DNA from: an uncultured Chloroflexota bacterium
GTDB taxonomy: Bacteria; Chloroflexota; Anaerolineae; Caldilineales; Caldilineaceae
Length of the DNA: 15,540 bases
Direction of reading: 5' to 3'
Assembly (NCBI GenBank): GCA_903858085.1
Contig: CAIOHJ010000082.1
Coordinates: 1-15,540, forward strand
Position 1 is the first letter of the stretch. Each line of letters starts with the position of its first letter. Shown piece after piece: positions 6,841-14,230 of the stretch. Below the pieces are notes generated by a model that saw only the letters and a list, made by a program, of their open reading frames with translations, was not told the origin of the DNA and did no database searches. Made by a program: the position numbers and the translations under genes.

Positions 6841-7829
6841 ACGTGGGCTCCCTGGCGGGCATTGGCATGGGCGATCTGCAATTGGGGCAGCACCTCTTCG
6901 GTAAAGAGGCGAATGCCTCGTTGTTCGGGGAAGTCGTCGAAGCGCAAGAAGAAGATGTCCACCCCGAGATCGATGTACTGTTTCAGGCGGGCCGCCACCC
7001 GATCTGGCGTGCCCACCACGCGCCCGCGGCGCCGGTAGGGGGAGGCTTCGAAGATCCGTTGGGCTTCGGCGTCGCTTTCGGCAACCGTAATTTGGATTCC
7101 ATCCCAGGTCTTGACGATCTCATCGAAGGGGCGCCCGATCTCCAGACAGTGCTGGCGCAAAATTTCCAGCTTTTGGCCGAAGACTTCGGGGGTGTCGCAG
7201 TAGTTCCACCAGTCGGCGTGTTTTGCCACAATCCGCAGCGTTACCTTTTCGCCCCCGCCTCCGATCAACAGGGGCGGCATCGGATGGGGGGTAGGTTCGC
7301 AGTACGCGTTGTGAATCTGGTAGTATCTGCCCGAATAGGATGCAGCTCCTCCAGCCCACATGGCTTTGATAATTTCGATCGATTCGGCCAGCTGGGTGAG
7401 TCTGACTCCGGCGGCTGGAAAGTCAAAGCCGTAGGCCTGGTATTCGTCTTCGCGCCAGCCTGCGCCGAGCCCCATGACAAAGCGTCCGCCGGTCAACAGC
7501 TGAAGGGTCGCACCCATTTTGGCGACGACGGCGGGGTGGCGGTAGGACTGGCAGAGGACCAGCGCTCCAAACGCCAGCTTGGGGAAAGAGGCGGCCCAGT
7601 AGGTGATCGCCGTCCAGCACTCCAGGGTGTCTACCGCATTGGAGAGAAACTCCCGCCCGCCCGGGTGGTCGATCGCGGCCCAGGGGAAAAAGTGATCGTC
7701 GAGAAACGCCCCTTCCAGCCGTCCAGAAATAAAGTCCAGGGTTTCTGCGATCTGGTCGATAAAAAGGGTTCTCCGGCTCTCATCGGTTGGATTTGCCGGG
7801 ATTCGCCACATAATTTTGAGATCAGCCAT
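6837..7829 (-). CDS. LLM class flavin/F420-dependent oxidoreductase
   Basis: 330-residue TIM-barrel enzyme of the bacterial luciferase-like superfamily. Diagnostic stretches are the YRHPAVVAKMGATLQLLTGGR helix-strand region (about 96-116), VMGLGAGWREDEYQAYG (118-134), and PPLLIGGGGEKVTLRIVAKHADWW (185-208), which form the flavin/F420 pocket. Members are either F420-dependent dehydrogenases/reductases or FMNH2-dependent monooxygenases. The C-terminal PDRVAARLKQYIDLGVDIFFLRFDDFPE is typical of the family. No flavin reductase gene is nearby, which mildly favours F420. The ATG at 7829 has AAGGAA about 7 bases upstream. The gene overlaps the downstream lactonase-like gene by 4 bases. Confidence 0.92.
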   Translation of the reverse strand: MADLKIMWRIPANPTDESRRTLFIDQIAETLDFISGRLEGAFLDDHFFPWAAIDHPGGREFLSNAVDTLECWTAITYWAASFPKLAFGALVLCQSYRHPAVVAKMGATLQLLTGGRFVMGLGAGWREDEYQAYGFDFPAAGVRLTQLAESIEIIKAMWAGGAASYSGRYYQIHNAYCEPTPHPMPPLLIGGGGEKVTLRIVAKHADWWNYCDTPEVFGQKLEILRQHCLEIGRPFDEIVKTWDGIQITVAESDAEAQRIFEASPYRRRGRVVGTPDRVAARLKQYIDLGVDIFFLRFDDFPEQRGIRLFTEEVLPQLQIAHANARQGAHV

Positions 7830-7867
7830 CGATGGTTCCTTGTCGATTCTGTTTTTTCAAGGCAGGT

Positions 7868-7921
7868 CAGGCCGAGAGGGCCTGCGCTGTCGGGTTCAGA
7901 AGGGCTGCAGAAAGTGACAGC
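7868..7921. repeat. Inverted repeats in the aldolase-LLM gap
   Basis: The 106-base gap holds a short perfect hairpin, CAGGCC (7868-7873), 5-base loop, GGCCTG (7879-7884), and a second dyad GCTGTC (7886-7891) with GACAGC (7916-7921). There is no U-tract on the minus-strand side, so neither is a standard terminator. They could be mRNA processing or stabilising elements inside the operon, or chance. Confidence 0.4.
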
Positions 7922-7935
7922 CTGGGATGAAGTGG

Positions 7936-8730
7936 TCAGGCTGCGTCAAACAGCGCGCGCATGCGTGTTCCATTCTCTTTGGCCCAGTTGTAGATCGTCG
8001 TGACATCGGTGCCGAGGCAGAAATGTTTGACGCCGAGGGCCAGATAGTCTTCGGCCTCGTTGGGGTGGTTGATCTCGGCGCGCGGATGGACGCCGAGCCG
8101 GAGTGCCCGTTCGATCATGAAGCGCTGTGCCTCCAGCACCTCTGGGTCGCGTTTTGCACCGGGCTTCCCGATGCTCATCGCGTAGTCTGCGGGTCCAAAC
8201 TGCACCATATCCACCCCTTTGAGGGCCAGGATCGTATCGAGATTCTCGATCGCGCTCTTTTTTTCGATCATCAGAGCGACGACAGAGGCTTCCAGCGCCT
8301 GAACGAAGGCGGCAGAGCCTGCTTCGAGCATCACGCCGACATCCCGGCCGTGGCGGGCACCGTGGAGGCCGCCGGTCTGGGGGGTTTCGGCGCGCACAGC
8401 CCGGACACATTCCTCGGCGTCGGCGGGCGTGCGGATGTCGCTGAAGAGCACGTTCTGGATGCCAGCGCTCAACGCCCGGACAGCCAGGTGTTGGCGAGAT
8501 TCTTGTTCTATCTTGATCATTCCGGCCATCTGTTCAAACAGATCGATGGCGCGCCCCATATTTTCCAGCGAGAAGAGGGTGTAGGGGGCATATTCGGCGA
8601 CGATTTCGACATAGTCGAACAGTCTGGTGTGGCCGATGATCTCGACCATGGTCGGCCACTGGGACTGCAGCCTGGTTCCTAAAGAGGGTTGATCGTTGTC
8701 GAGCAGCTGGCGGAGTCGATTGGCCCGCAT
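7936..8730 (-). CDS. HpcH/HpaI aldolase family protein with altered catalytic pair
   Basis: 264 residues, the standard size for class II (metal-dependent) HpcH/HpaI aldolases, which cleave 4-hydroxy-2-oxo acids to pyruvate plus an aldehyde. The metal-ligand motifs are intact: Glu156 in ALMIEKKSAIENLD and Asp182 in VQFGPADYAMS. Arg85 in AVRAL may be the substrate Arg. The N-terminal motif, usually DGEHAP with catalytic Asp and His, reads VAEYAP at 44-49, so the Asp becomes Val and the His becomes Tyr. It may therefore use another base or do a different reaction. The ATG at 8730 (MRANRLRQLL) is chosen because AAAGGAA precedes it; the longer open frame overlaps the dehydrogenase gene. The gap to that gene is 19 bases. 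Confidence 0.88.
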   Translation of the reverse strand: MRANRLRQLLDNDQPSLGTRLQSQWPTMVEIIGHTRLFDYVEIVAEYAPYTLFSLENMGRAIDLFEQMAGMIKIEQESRQHLAVRALSAGIQNVLFSDIRTPADAEECVRAVRAETPQTGGLHGARHGRDVGVMLEAGSAAFVQALEASVVALMIEKKSAIENLDTILALKGVDMVQFGPADYAMSIGKPGAKRDPEVLEAQRFMIERALRLGVHPRAEINHPNEAEDYLALGVKHFCLGTDVTTIYNWAKENGTRMRALFDAA

Positions 8731-8749
8731 GGCAGTTCCTTTCTGACGG

Positions 8750-9718
8750 TTAAAAGCCCAATAGTTTGTCGACGAGGTTTTGCAGCGGCTGCTGTGCGAG
8801 GTAACGGGCCAGATTCTCCGCAAAGATCTGTGTGGCCGCGGCGGTTGTGTTGGTCGATTTGCCGGCGATATGGGGGGTCAGCAACAGATTGGGGGTGTTC
8901 CAAAGCGGGCTGTCGGCTGGCGGGGGTTCTTGTTCGGTGACATCCAGGGCGGCCCCAGCCAGGTGTCCATCCCGCAGCAACGCGCAGAGCGCTGTTTCGT
9001 CGACGATGCCGCCGCGCGAGACAACGATGAGAATGGCATCCCGGCGCAGCTCGCCAAGCCGGTCGGCGTCGAGCAGGTGGGCTGTTGCAGGGGTGCCCGG
9101 CACGGCGACCACGACCACATCGGAGCTCTGAAGCAGGCTGGAGAGATGCTCCAGCTGTCCAAGCTGGTCGACATAGCTCGGTTTTTCCATCTCCAGCAGA
9201 TCGACGGCGATCACCTTCATCTCAAAGGCCTGCGCCCGCACTGCAATTGCCCGGCCAATTTTGCCCAGGCCGATCACGCCGAGTGTGCGCCCTTGCAGGG
9301 CAATCGGGTGAGCCCCGATTTTGGCAGACCATTCTGTCCAGGGGACCCAGCTTTTTTGCTGTTGCGCTGCCTGGAGTTGTGGAAACCGGCGGGCCAGGCT
9401 GATCAGCAATCCAAAAAAGTGTTCTGCAATGGTGGGGGCGTGTGCCCCTTTGGTGCTGGTGATCTGGACCGAGCTGGCCAGCAATTCGGGAATTGCAACC
9501 AATTTGTTGACTCCTGCACCATGGCACTGCACCCAGCGCAGCTCTTTTGCAGCGAGAAACGCCTCGCGCGAAAAGTCTCCGAAGACGACTTCGGCGTCTA
9601 CAATTTCAGCGAGCACTGCTGCGGCAGTCGTTGCGCTGCAAAAAATGACCTGGGGGAACTGCGCTTTCACCTGCTGCAGCTGTTCTGGATCCCATGGTAC
9701 TGTGACAAGCAGTTTCAC
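8750..9718 (-). CDS. D-2-hydroxyacid dehydrogenase family protein
   Basis: 322 residues of the NAD(P)-dependent D-isomer 2-hydroxyacid dehydrogenase family (glyoxylate/hydroxypyruvate reductase and SerA-like enzymes), interconverting 2-oxo acids and D-2-hydroxy acids. It has the Rossmann motif GLGKIG (150-155) with Asp173 ending the second strand, and the complete catalytic set Arg235 (VSRGGIVDE), Glu264 (DVTEQEP) and His283 (TPHIAG). The start is a GTG at 9718, chosen because AAAGGAG lies at ideal spacing and the product begins at the first strand (VKLLVTVPWD). A much longer open frame upstream is only read-through into permease DNA. It contains a Pro-Pro-Pro run (265-267). Confidence 0.92.
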   Translation of the reverse strand: MKLLVTVPWDPEQLQQVKAQFPQVIFCSATTAAAVLAEIVDAEVVFGDFSREAFLAAKELRWVQCHGAGVNKLVAIPELLASSVQITSTKGAHAPTIAEHFFGLLISLARRFPQLQAAQQQKSWVPWTEWSAKIGAHPIALQGRTLGVIGLGKIGRAIAVRAQAFEMKVIAVDLLEMEKPSYVDQLGQLEHLSSLLQSSDVVVVAVPGTPATAHLLDADRLGELRRDAILIVVSRGGIVDETALCALLRDGHLAGAALDVTEQEPPPADSPLWNTPNLLLTPHIAGKSTNTTAAATQIFAENLARYLAQQPLQNLVDKLLGF

Positions 9719-9747
9719 CCCAAACTCCTTTCTGTTGGCGAGCGCTT

Positions 9748-10674
9748 TTACCGTCCGGTCAGCCCTGTCATCTGAATTCCTTGCACAAACTGGCGCTGGA
9801 AGAGGACAAACAGGACAAGAATGGGCAACGTCATCATAATGCTGGCCGCCATGACATAGGGCCAATAATTGCCGTACGTGCCGGAGAGGGAGTGCAGCCC
9901 GATCGAGAGGGTAAATTTGTCGGAGGTCGTCAGGTACATGGCTGGTCCCAGCAGATCGTTGTACCGCTCCAGGAAGGCAAAGATGACCACCGCAGCCACA
10001 ACCGATTTGGAGAGCGGGAGAACAATCTGTGTGTAAATTCGCAGATTGCTGGCCCCGTCGATGCGCGCAGCTTCGTCCAAAGCGATCGGAATTCCCAGCA
10101 TGAACTGGCGCATCAGGAAGATATAAAAGGCGTTGACCCCGAACCAGCTGGGCACCGTCATCGGGAAATAGGTGTCCAGCCAACCCAGATTTTTCATCAA
10201 GACAAAGGTGGGCACCAGGGTCACCACAGAGGGGAGCATCATGGTGCCGAGTACGGCAAGAAAGATCAGCTCCCGGCCTGGCCAACGGAGACGGGAGAGC
10301 GAAAATGCGACCAGCGAGCTGGAAAGCACCGCACCGGTGGTGGCACTGACGGCTACGAGGACGCTGTTCATCGCATAGCGGGCAAAAGGGACCAGTTGAA
10401 AGACATCTCGATAGTTGTGCCACTGGATAGGATCCGGTATCCACTGGATTGGAATGGAAAAGACCTGCGCCGGATACTTGAGAGAGCTGGAGAGCACCCA
10501 GAGCAGGGGCACGACAAACAGCAGGGCCAGCGCGGCAAGAAAAAGATAAATGGCGGCAAGGCGAAGAGTGTGGAGCAGCGTGCGTCTCTGGCGTGTCGCC
10601 TGGGCAGCGCTCCACTCTTTTGGGAAGGTTGGGTGGGTTGACATGGGTGTGCCCATTTCACTCGGAGGCTTCAT
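9748..10674 (-). CDS. Carbohydrate ABC transporter permease, MalG/UgpE type
   Basis: Inner-membrane subunit of a CUT1 sugar importer, up to 308 residues with about six hydrophobic spans; the first is AAIYLFLAALALLFVVPLLW (40-59). The cytoplasmic EAA loop that docks on the ATPase is clear: ALDEAARIDGASNLRIYTQI (198-217). It ends GIQMTGLTGR, close to the usual GLTAGAVKG tail. The start is uncertain: ATG at 10674 overlaps the upstream permease by 17 bases, while ATGs at 10656 and 10644 give slightly shorter forms; none has a strong Shine-Dalgarno, so coupling is likely. It pairs with the preceding permease. No ATP-binding subunit gene is present. Confidence 0.95.
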   Translation of the reverse strand: MKPPSEMGTPMSTHPTFPKEWSAAQATRQRRTLLHTLRLAAIYLFLAALALLFVVPLLWVLSSSLKYPAQVFSIPIQWIPDPIQWHNYRDVFQLVPFARYAMNSVLVAVSATTGAVLSSSLVAFSLSRLRWPGRELIFLAVLGTMMLPSVVTLVPTFVLMKNLGWLDTYFPMTVPSWFGVNAFYIFLMRQFMLGIPIALDEAARIDGASNLRIYTQIVLPLSKSVVAAVVIFAFLERYNDLLGPAMYLTTSDKFTLSIGLHSLSGTYGNYWPYVMAASIMMTLPILVLFVLFQRQFVQGIQMTGLTGR

Positions 10675-11569
10675 AGTGGACCCAGCTGCGGGACAAGCGG
10701 AATTGGATGAGCGTAAAGAGCATGATGATCAGGAACAGAACCCATGCGACGGTGGCTGCATACCCCATGCGGAAAAATTTGAAACCGAGGGTGTAAAGAT
10801 AGAGCACGGTGAAAAGAGTGGCATTCATGGGGCCCCCATTGGTCATGACGAGCGCCGTGGTGAAGACCTGGAAGCTGTTGATGAGGCCGATGATCAACAA
10901 AAAGAAGAGGACAGGGGACAAAAGGGGCAGGGTAATGTAGACAAAGTGCTGCCAGGTGTCTGCGCCGTCCACTTTTGCGGCATCTTGGAGCTCTTCTGGA
11001 ATGTTTTGCAGCCCTGCCAGGCAGATGATCAGCTGTGTGCCGATGCCCCAGAGGCTCATCACAATCAAAGCTGGAACAGCCAGGTTGGGATCCTGGAGCC
11101 AACGATAGTTCAGCCCCAGATAATAGTTGAGCAATCCGCCGGTCGGGTGAAAGATCTGGATCCACCCCAGCGCTGCGGCGACGGCTGGCACGACTGCCGG
11201 CAAGAAAAATATCGTGCGAAAGAAGGTGCGCAGGTGTGTCGTCGCATGCAGGGCCAGGGCCAGGGTCAACGCGAACGCCAGCTGCAGCGGCACCCCGACG
11301 AAGGTGTAGTAGGCGGTGACGGTCAGCGATTTGCCCAGCAGGTCGTCTTCCAGAAGGCTGAAGAGATTGGCGAGCCCGACAAAACGGGGGGCTGAGAGCA
11401 GGTTCCAATCTTGGGTGACCAGGTAGAGCGAATAGAGCATCGGGCCCAGCCACCAAAGCAGAAACCCAACCAAAAAAGGAGAGGCAAACAGCCAACCGTC
11501 ACGCCATTCGGACAGTTGGAGGCGTGAGACTCTGGGTGTGCGCGACAGCACCATTGGAGATGATTTCAT
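10658..11569 (-). CDS. Carbohydrate ABC transporter permease, MalF/UgpA type
   Basis: First membrane subunit of the CUT1 importer, 303 residues with six predicted spans beginning at WLFASPFLVGFLLWWLGPML (26-45). The EAA loop reads ELQDAAKVDGADTWQHFVYI (193-212) followed by TLPLLSPV, and the periplasmic/C-terminal motif MTNGGPMNAT is typical (usually TxGGPxxxT). The ATG at 11569 has AAAGGA 5-7 bases upstream; a longer open frame exists but runs into the intergenic hairpin. It follows the binding-protein gene after 126 bases that contain a strong inverted repeat, an arrangement that can lower permease expression relative to the binding protein. Confidence 0.95.
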   Translation of the reverse strand: MKSSPMVLSRTPRVSRLQLSEWRDGWLFASPFLVGFLLWWLGPMLYSLYLVTQDWNLLSAPRFVGLANLFSLLEDDLLGKSLTVTAYYTFVGVPLQLAFALTLALALHATTHLRTFFRTIFFLPAVVPAVAAALGWIQIFHPTGGLLNYYLGLNYRWLQDPNLAVPALIVMSLWGIGTQLIICLAGLQNIPEELQDAAKVDGADTWQHFVYITLPLLSPVLFFLLIIGLINSFQVFTTALVMTNGGPMNATLFTVLYLYTLGFKFFRMGYAATVAWVLFLIIMLFTLIQFRLSRSWVHYEASE

Positions 11570-11622
11570 AGCATCCTTTGGAGTTGAACCCAGCCGGAAC
11601 CTCGCTGGTTGCACCAATGTAG

Positions 11623-11672
11623 ACGTTTGCGTCGGAGACCCTGCATGTTGATGCCTTCTCCGACGCAAACGT
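11623..11672 (-). repeat. Perfect 16-bp inverted repeat between binding-protein and permease genes
   Basis: ACGTTTGCGTCGGAGA (11623-11638) and its exact complement TCTCCGACGCAAACGT (11657-11672) flank an 18-base loop. As minus-strand RNA this hairpin starts 23 bases after the binding-protein stop codon. No U-run follows, so it is probably not a simple terminator. The position suggests an mRNA 3'-end stabiliser or attenuator like those known in malE-malF gaps. A weaker hairpin (CCAGC/GCTGG, about 11590-11608) follows it. Confidence 0.85.
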
Positions 11673-11695
11673 GTCGATCCGTTGCGGCAGCGTGA

Positions 11696-13099
11696 CTAAG
11701 CGTTCTTTTTGGCCCAGTAGGCGTCCAGCAACTCCTGGCATTGCGGGTTGGCAAGTTCCAGCGCTTCACGTGCCGAAACCTGCCCGCTGATCATGCCATC
11801 CCAGGCTGCACCCAGCGGTGTTCCGGTCAGCATCATGGCGAACAAATCAGCCCCTTCCCCGCCGATAATGGGATTGCGACCTGTATTCATGGCATTGGCA
11901 AAGGCCTGGCCATTGGTAAAATTGTACTGCTCCTGGGCCAATGGCACCCAAATGTTGTTGATGCTTTCGGGCAGATGGCACATACGCCCACCTTTGGCGA
12001 CGTGTGTCTGGGCAGCATCGGTGGTGTTGAACTTGATCCACTCCCAGCCGGCGTCGTGGAGTTTGCTGGCGCTGTTGAGCGCGAAGCCGGCGATTTCGGC
12101 GACAGTTTCGTCGCGCCCCGATTGGCCGTAGGGCATGTGGATGACGTCGAAATTGACTCCCCCCTCGCTCTGTGCCTTGGGCCCGCTCATGTTGGGGAGA
12201 TACCAGGGGCCTTCGTAGGTCATCCCAACCTGGCCAGAGGCGATGGTGAGCCCGCCCCCTGCCAACCCGCTCGGGGCGGGTGTCCAGCCATTGTTGGTTG
12301 CATCGACGATGGTCCACTGCAGAGCGTCGATGATCGCGTCCTGGACGAACTGGGCCTTCTTGGGCTCGACAATGGTGTCCCATTCTTGGACACCGTCTTT
12401 GCGAATCCAGTGCAAGGCGCGGGCATAGATGCCGGACCAGCCACCAGCGTTGGCAAAGCCGAAATACTGCTTGCCATCTTTTTCGCCGCTCAAGGCAATG
12501 GTGGCCGCTTGGAAATCTTCGTAGGTCCACCCTTCCTGGGGATAGGCCACACCAAAGAGATCGAAGACATCTTTGTTGTAATACATGATGACGGCGCCGG
12601 TGTTGACCGGGGTCAGGTAGGTCTTGCCTCCCCACTGACAGTTGTCTTTGTAATTGGCGATGTCAGGGAATGCTGTGCGAAAATCGTCGCGCTCGATCAG
12701 GTCGTCGATCGGGGTGATCAGATTGTTGTCGGCGTACGGCCCCCAGATAAAGCCCTGCATGTACCAGACATCTGGCGCTGTTCCGGCGGCGACGCCTATC
12801 TTGATCTTGTCGTAGTAGCTGCCGGTCCCTTCCTGCTCGACGTACTGCTCCGGGATCACTTGGATCGCCCCTTGTGATGCGTTGAAGTCGTTGGCGATGC
12901 CTTCCCAGATCTGTTTGTCGTTGATGTCTCCCCAAATGGTGGTGCGAACACTGATCACTTCTTGGGCGGGGCTGCTGGCCTGCTCTCCGGCGGGCGCGGT
13001 GGCTGTTGGGGCAACACAGGCAGCCAGAAGCCCGCCAGCTGCGGTCAACGAAGAGATGCGTAGAAAATCACGCCGGGACAAACCTTGCTTCGCAATCAT
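11696..13099 (-). CDS. Sugar ABC transporter substrate-binding lipoprotein
   Basis: 467-residue extracytoplasmic solute-binding protein (family 1, MalE/UgpB type) that captures the substrate for the two permeases that follow. The N terminus combines a twin-arginine motif SRRDFLR (8-14), a short hydrophobic stretch and a lipobox LAAC with Cys28, so it should be exported folded by Tat and lipidated. A Ser/Ala/Pro-rich linker follows. The body shows family features such as GTAPDVWYMQG, VNTGAVIMYYNKDVFD, WTYEDFQAA and GQVGMTYEGPWYLPN. Many Trp and Tyr residues suit a sugar-binding cleft. The ATG at 13099 has a strong AAGGAG; the longer open frame is not used. The gap to the upstream amidohydrolase gene is 72 bases with only a weak possible promoter. 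Confidence 0.95.
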   Translation of the reverse strand: MIAKQGLSRRDFLRISSLTAAGGLLAACVAPTATAPAGEQASSPAQEVISVRTTIWGDINDKQIWEGIANDFNASQGAIQVIPEQYVEQEGTGSYYDKIKIGVAAGTAPDVWYMQGFIWGPYADNNLITPIDDLIERDDFRTAFPDIANYKDNCQWGGKTYLTPVNTGAVIMYYNKDVFDLFGVAYPQEGWTYEDFQAATIALSGEKDGKQYFGFANAGGWSGIYARALHWIRKDGVQEWDTIVEPKKAQFVQDAIIDALQWTIVDATNNGWTPAPSGLAGGGLTIASGQVGMTYEGPWYLPNMSGPKAQSEGGVNFDVIHMPYGQSGRDETVAEIAGFALNSASKLHDAGWEWIKFNTTDAAQTHVAKGGRMCHLPESINNIWVPLAQEQYNFTNGQAFANAMNTGRNPIIGGEGADLFAMMLTGTPLGAAWDGMISGQVSAREALELANPQCQELLDAYWAKKNA

Positions 13100-13171
13100 T
13101 TTTGACTCCTTCTCCTCAAGATAGAATGGTACATCCACAAAGCAGACAAAAGAACGGGAACGATGCCCGGG

Positions 13172-14059
13172 TCAGAGCGAATTGGCGTCGCTGTCCTGTC
13201 TGAAGAGCTCTGGCGGTGGGGAGACGGCCGGTGGGGTGGGCTCGACAAAAGGCCACAGACGCTGTGCGGTTCCACCCAAAATCCAGCTCAGATCCTCGGT
13301 GGAAAAGAGATCGGCTTCGGTGCGTAAGTAGGCGATGGACTGGGCGTAGGAGCCATGTTGCAGGCAAAAAGGCCAGTCACTCCCCCACATGAGGCGATTG
13401 GCCCCAAAGTGTTCACAGATATAGTGCAGCAGAGAAAATTGGTCGCGCCAGGGATACCCTGCGGTGGAATTGGCCCACACATGGCCCGTTTTCATAAAGA
13501 CACGGGGATGTCGAGCCAGGGCCCTCAGCAGTTCGCGATGGGTGAACTCGTGCAGAACACAGTCGGCCAGGTGGTCGACGACGATATCGACGTCGGGCAC
13601 CTCTGCCAGGAGATGGAGCAGGCGGGGGAGACGCTGCGGCTGGGTCAAGACCAGGATGGGGACTTTGAGATCGGCTGCTCGCTGGAACAGAGGGCGCATG
13701 AGGGGGCCCTGGAACCAATCCCCACGTGCGTCGGCGTGTGGGCTGATCCGCACGCCGTGAAAGCCATGTAGTTCGGTCCAGAGGCTCAACTGGTCGGGGG
13801 CTGTCGGGTCGGTCGGGTTGACTCGACAGACGCCCATAAATTGATCTGGGTACATCTTGAGGACGCTGGCCACGAAGCTGTTGTCCCAGAGATAGCCGAT
13901 GTACTGGACAAGCACAGTGGCGTGGATGGCTTCCTGATCCATCAAGGCGAGCAAGCCTTCCGGATCTGCGGCGAGGGGGGGGATGGCCGACGCGTCAGCC
14001 GCCCAGGTGTAGGCAGGATCTCGGGTCCAGATATGCACGTGAGAATCGATCGTAAGCAT
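13172..14059 (-). CDS. Amidohydrolase family 2 protein (lactonase-like)
   Basis: 295-residue metal-dependent TIM-barrel hydrolase of the PF04909 type, which includes L-fuconolactonase, 2-pyrone-4,6-dicarboxylate lactonase and some decarboxylases. Likely active-site residues are His7 and His9 in DSHVHIW, His163 in VVDHLAD and Asp228 in WGSDWPF. GVRISPHA (102-109) and KTGHVWAN (190-197) fit further barrel strands. The C-terminal tail (272-295) is Pro-rich, with PPP, and probably disordered. The ATG at 14059 is required to keep the DSHVHIW motif but has no good Shine-Dalgarno. A second copy of the regulator operator lies about 95 bases upstream. A lactone-opening role is likely but inferred. Confidence 0.9.
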   Translation of the reverse strand: MLTIDSHVHIWTRDPAYTWAADASAIPPLAADPEGLLALMDQEAIHATVLVQYIGYLWDNSFVASVLKMYPDQFMGVCRVNPTDPTAPDQLSLWTELHGFHGVRISPHADARGDWFQGPLMRPLFQRAADLKVPILVLTQPQRLPRLLHLLAEVPDVDIVVDHLADCVLHEFTHRELLRALARHPRVFMKTGHVWANSTAGYPWRDQFSLLHYICEHFGANRLMWGSDWPFCLQHGSYAQSIAYLRTEADLFSTEDLSWILGGTAQRLWPFVEPTPPAVSPPPELFRQDSDANSL

Positions 14060-14154
14060 AGTGCTGTTGTGTTCTGGGCAGGCCTCGCTGAAAGGGCTCT
14101 GCTGGCATCAGGTCGAGATGGCGGGCAGCCGTTCAACAGCAGGCTACCTGGTTG

Positions 14155-14172
14155 TGATACGACGTCAGACCA
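14155..14172 (-). promoter_or_regulatory. Second GntR-type operator, upstream of amidohydrolase gene
   Basis: TGATACGACGTCAGACCA matches the site at 14835-14852 at 15 of 18 positions; the right half TCAGACCA is identical and the left half is degenerate (TGATACGA). On the minus strand it falls between a weak -35 (TTGTAC) and -10 (TATCAC) spaced by 17, so it could block an internal promoter. The rest of this 171-base gap shows no gene. Confidence 0.6.
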
Positions 14173-14230
14173 AATGGTACAAAAAACTGCCGACACCCTG
14201 CCTGTGAGGAGCCAGACCGGGCACCAGAAT

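Noticed and set aside
6837..9718. Sulfoquinovose monooxygenase (sulfo-SMO) pathway
   Set aside because: An LLM enzyme, an AKR and an ABC importer are shared with that pathway, but the flavin reductase, sulfoquinovosidase and sulfo-specific genes are missing, and an aldolase and lactonases are present instead.
9719..10615. Upstream half of the 621-codon frame containing the hydroxyacid dehydrogenase, as a possible fusion
   Set aside because: It lies out of frame over the MalG-type permease, is low in plausible structure, and a GTG with AAAGGAG at 9718 gives a standard-length enzyme.
12764..12775. CCAGACATCTGG palindrome as a third regulator operator
   Set aside because: It lies inside the binding-protein gene and lacks the TGGT/TCA/ACCA spacing of the two intergenic sites.
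11741..12877. 378-codon plus-strand frame across the binding-protein gene
   Set aside because: Shadow of the substrate-binding protein, which has a signal peptide, lipobox and family motifs on the other strand.
14173..14230. Rho-independent terminator after the DUF1185 gene (T-run at about 14180-14185 on the minus strand)
   Set aside because: A six-T run is present but no convincing G+C-rich stem precedes it.
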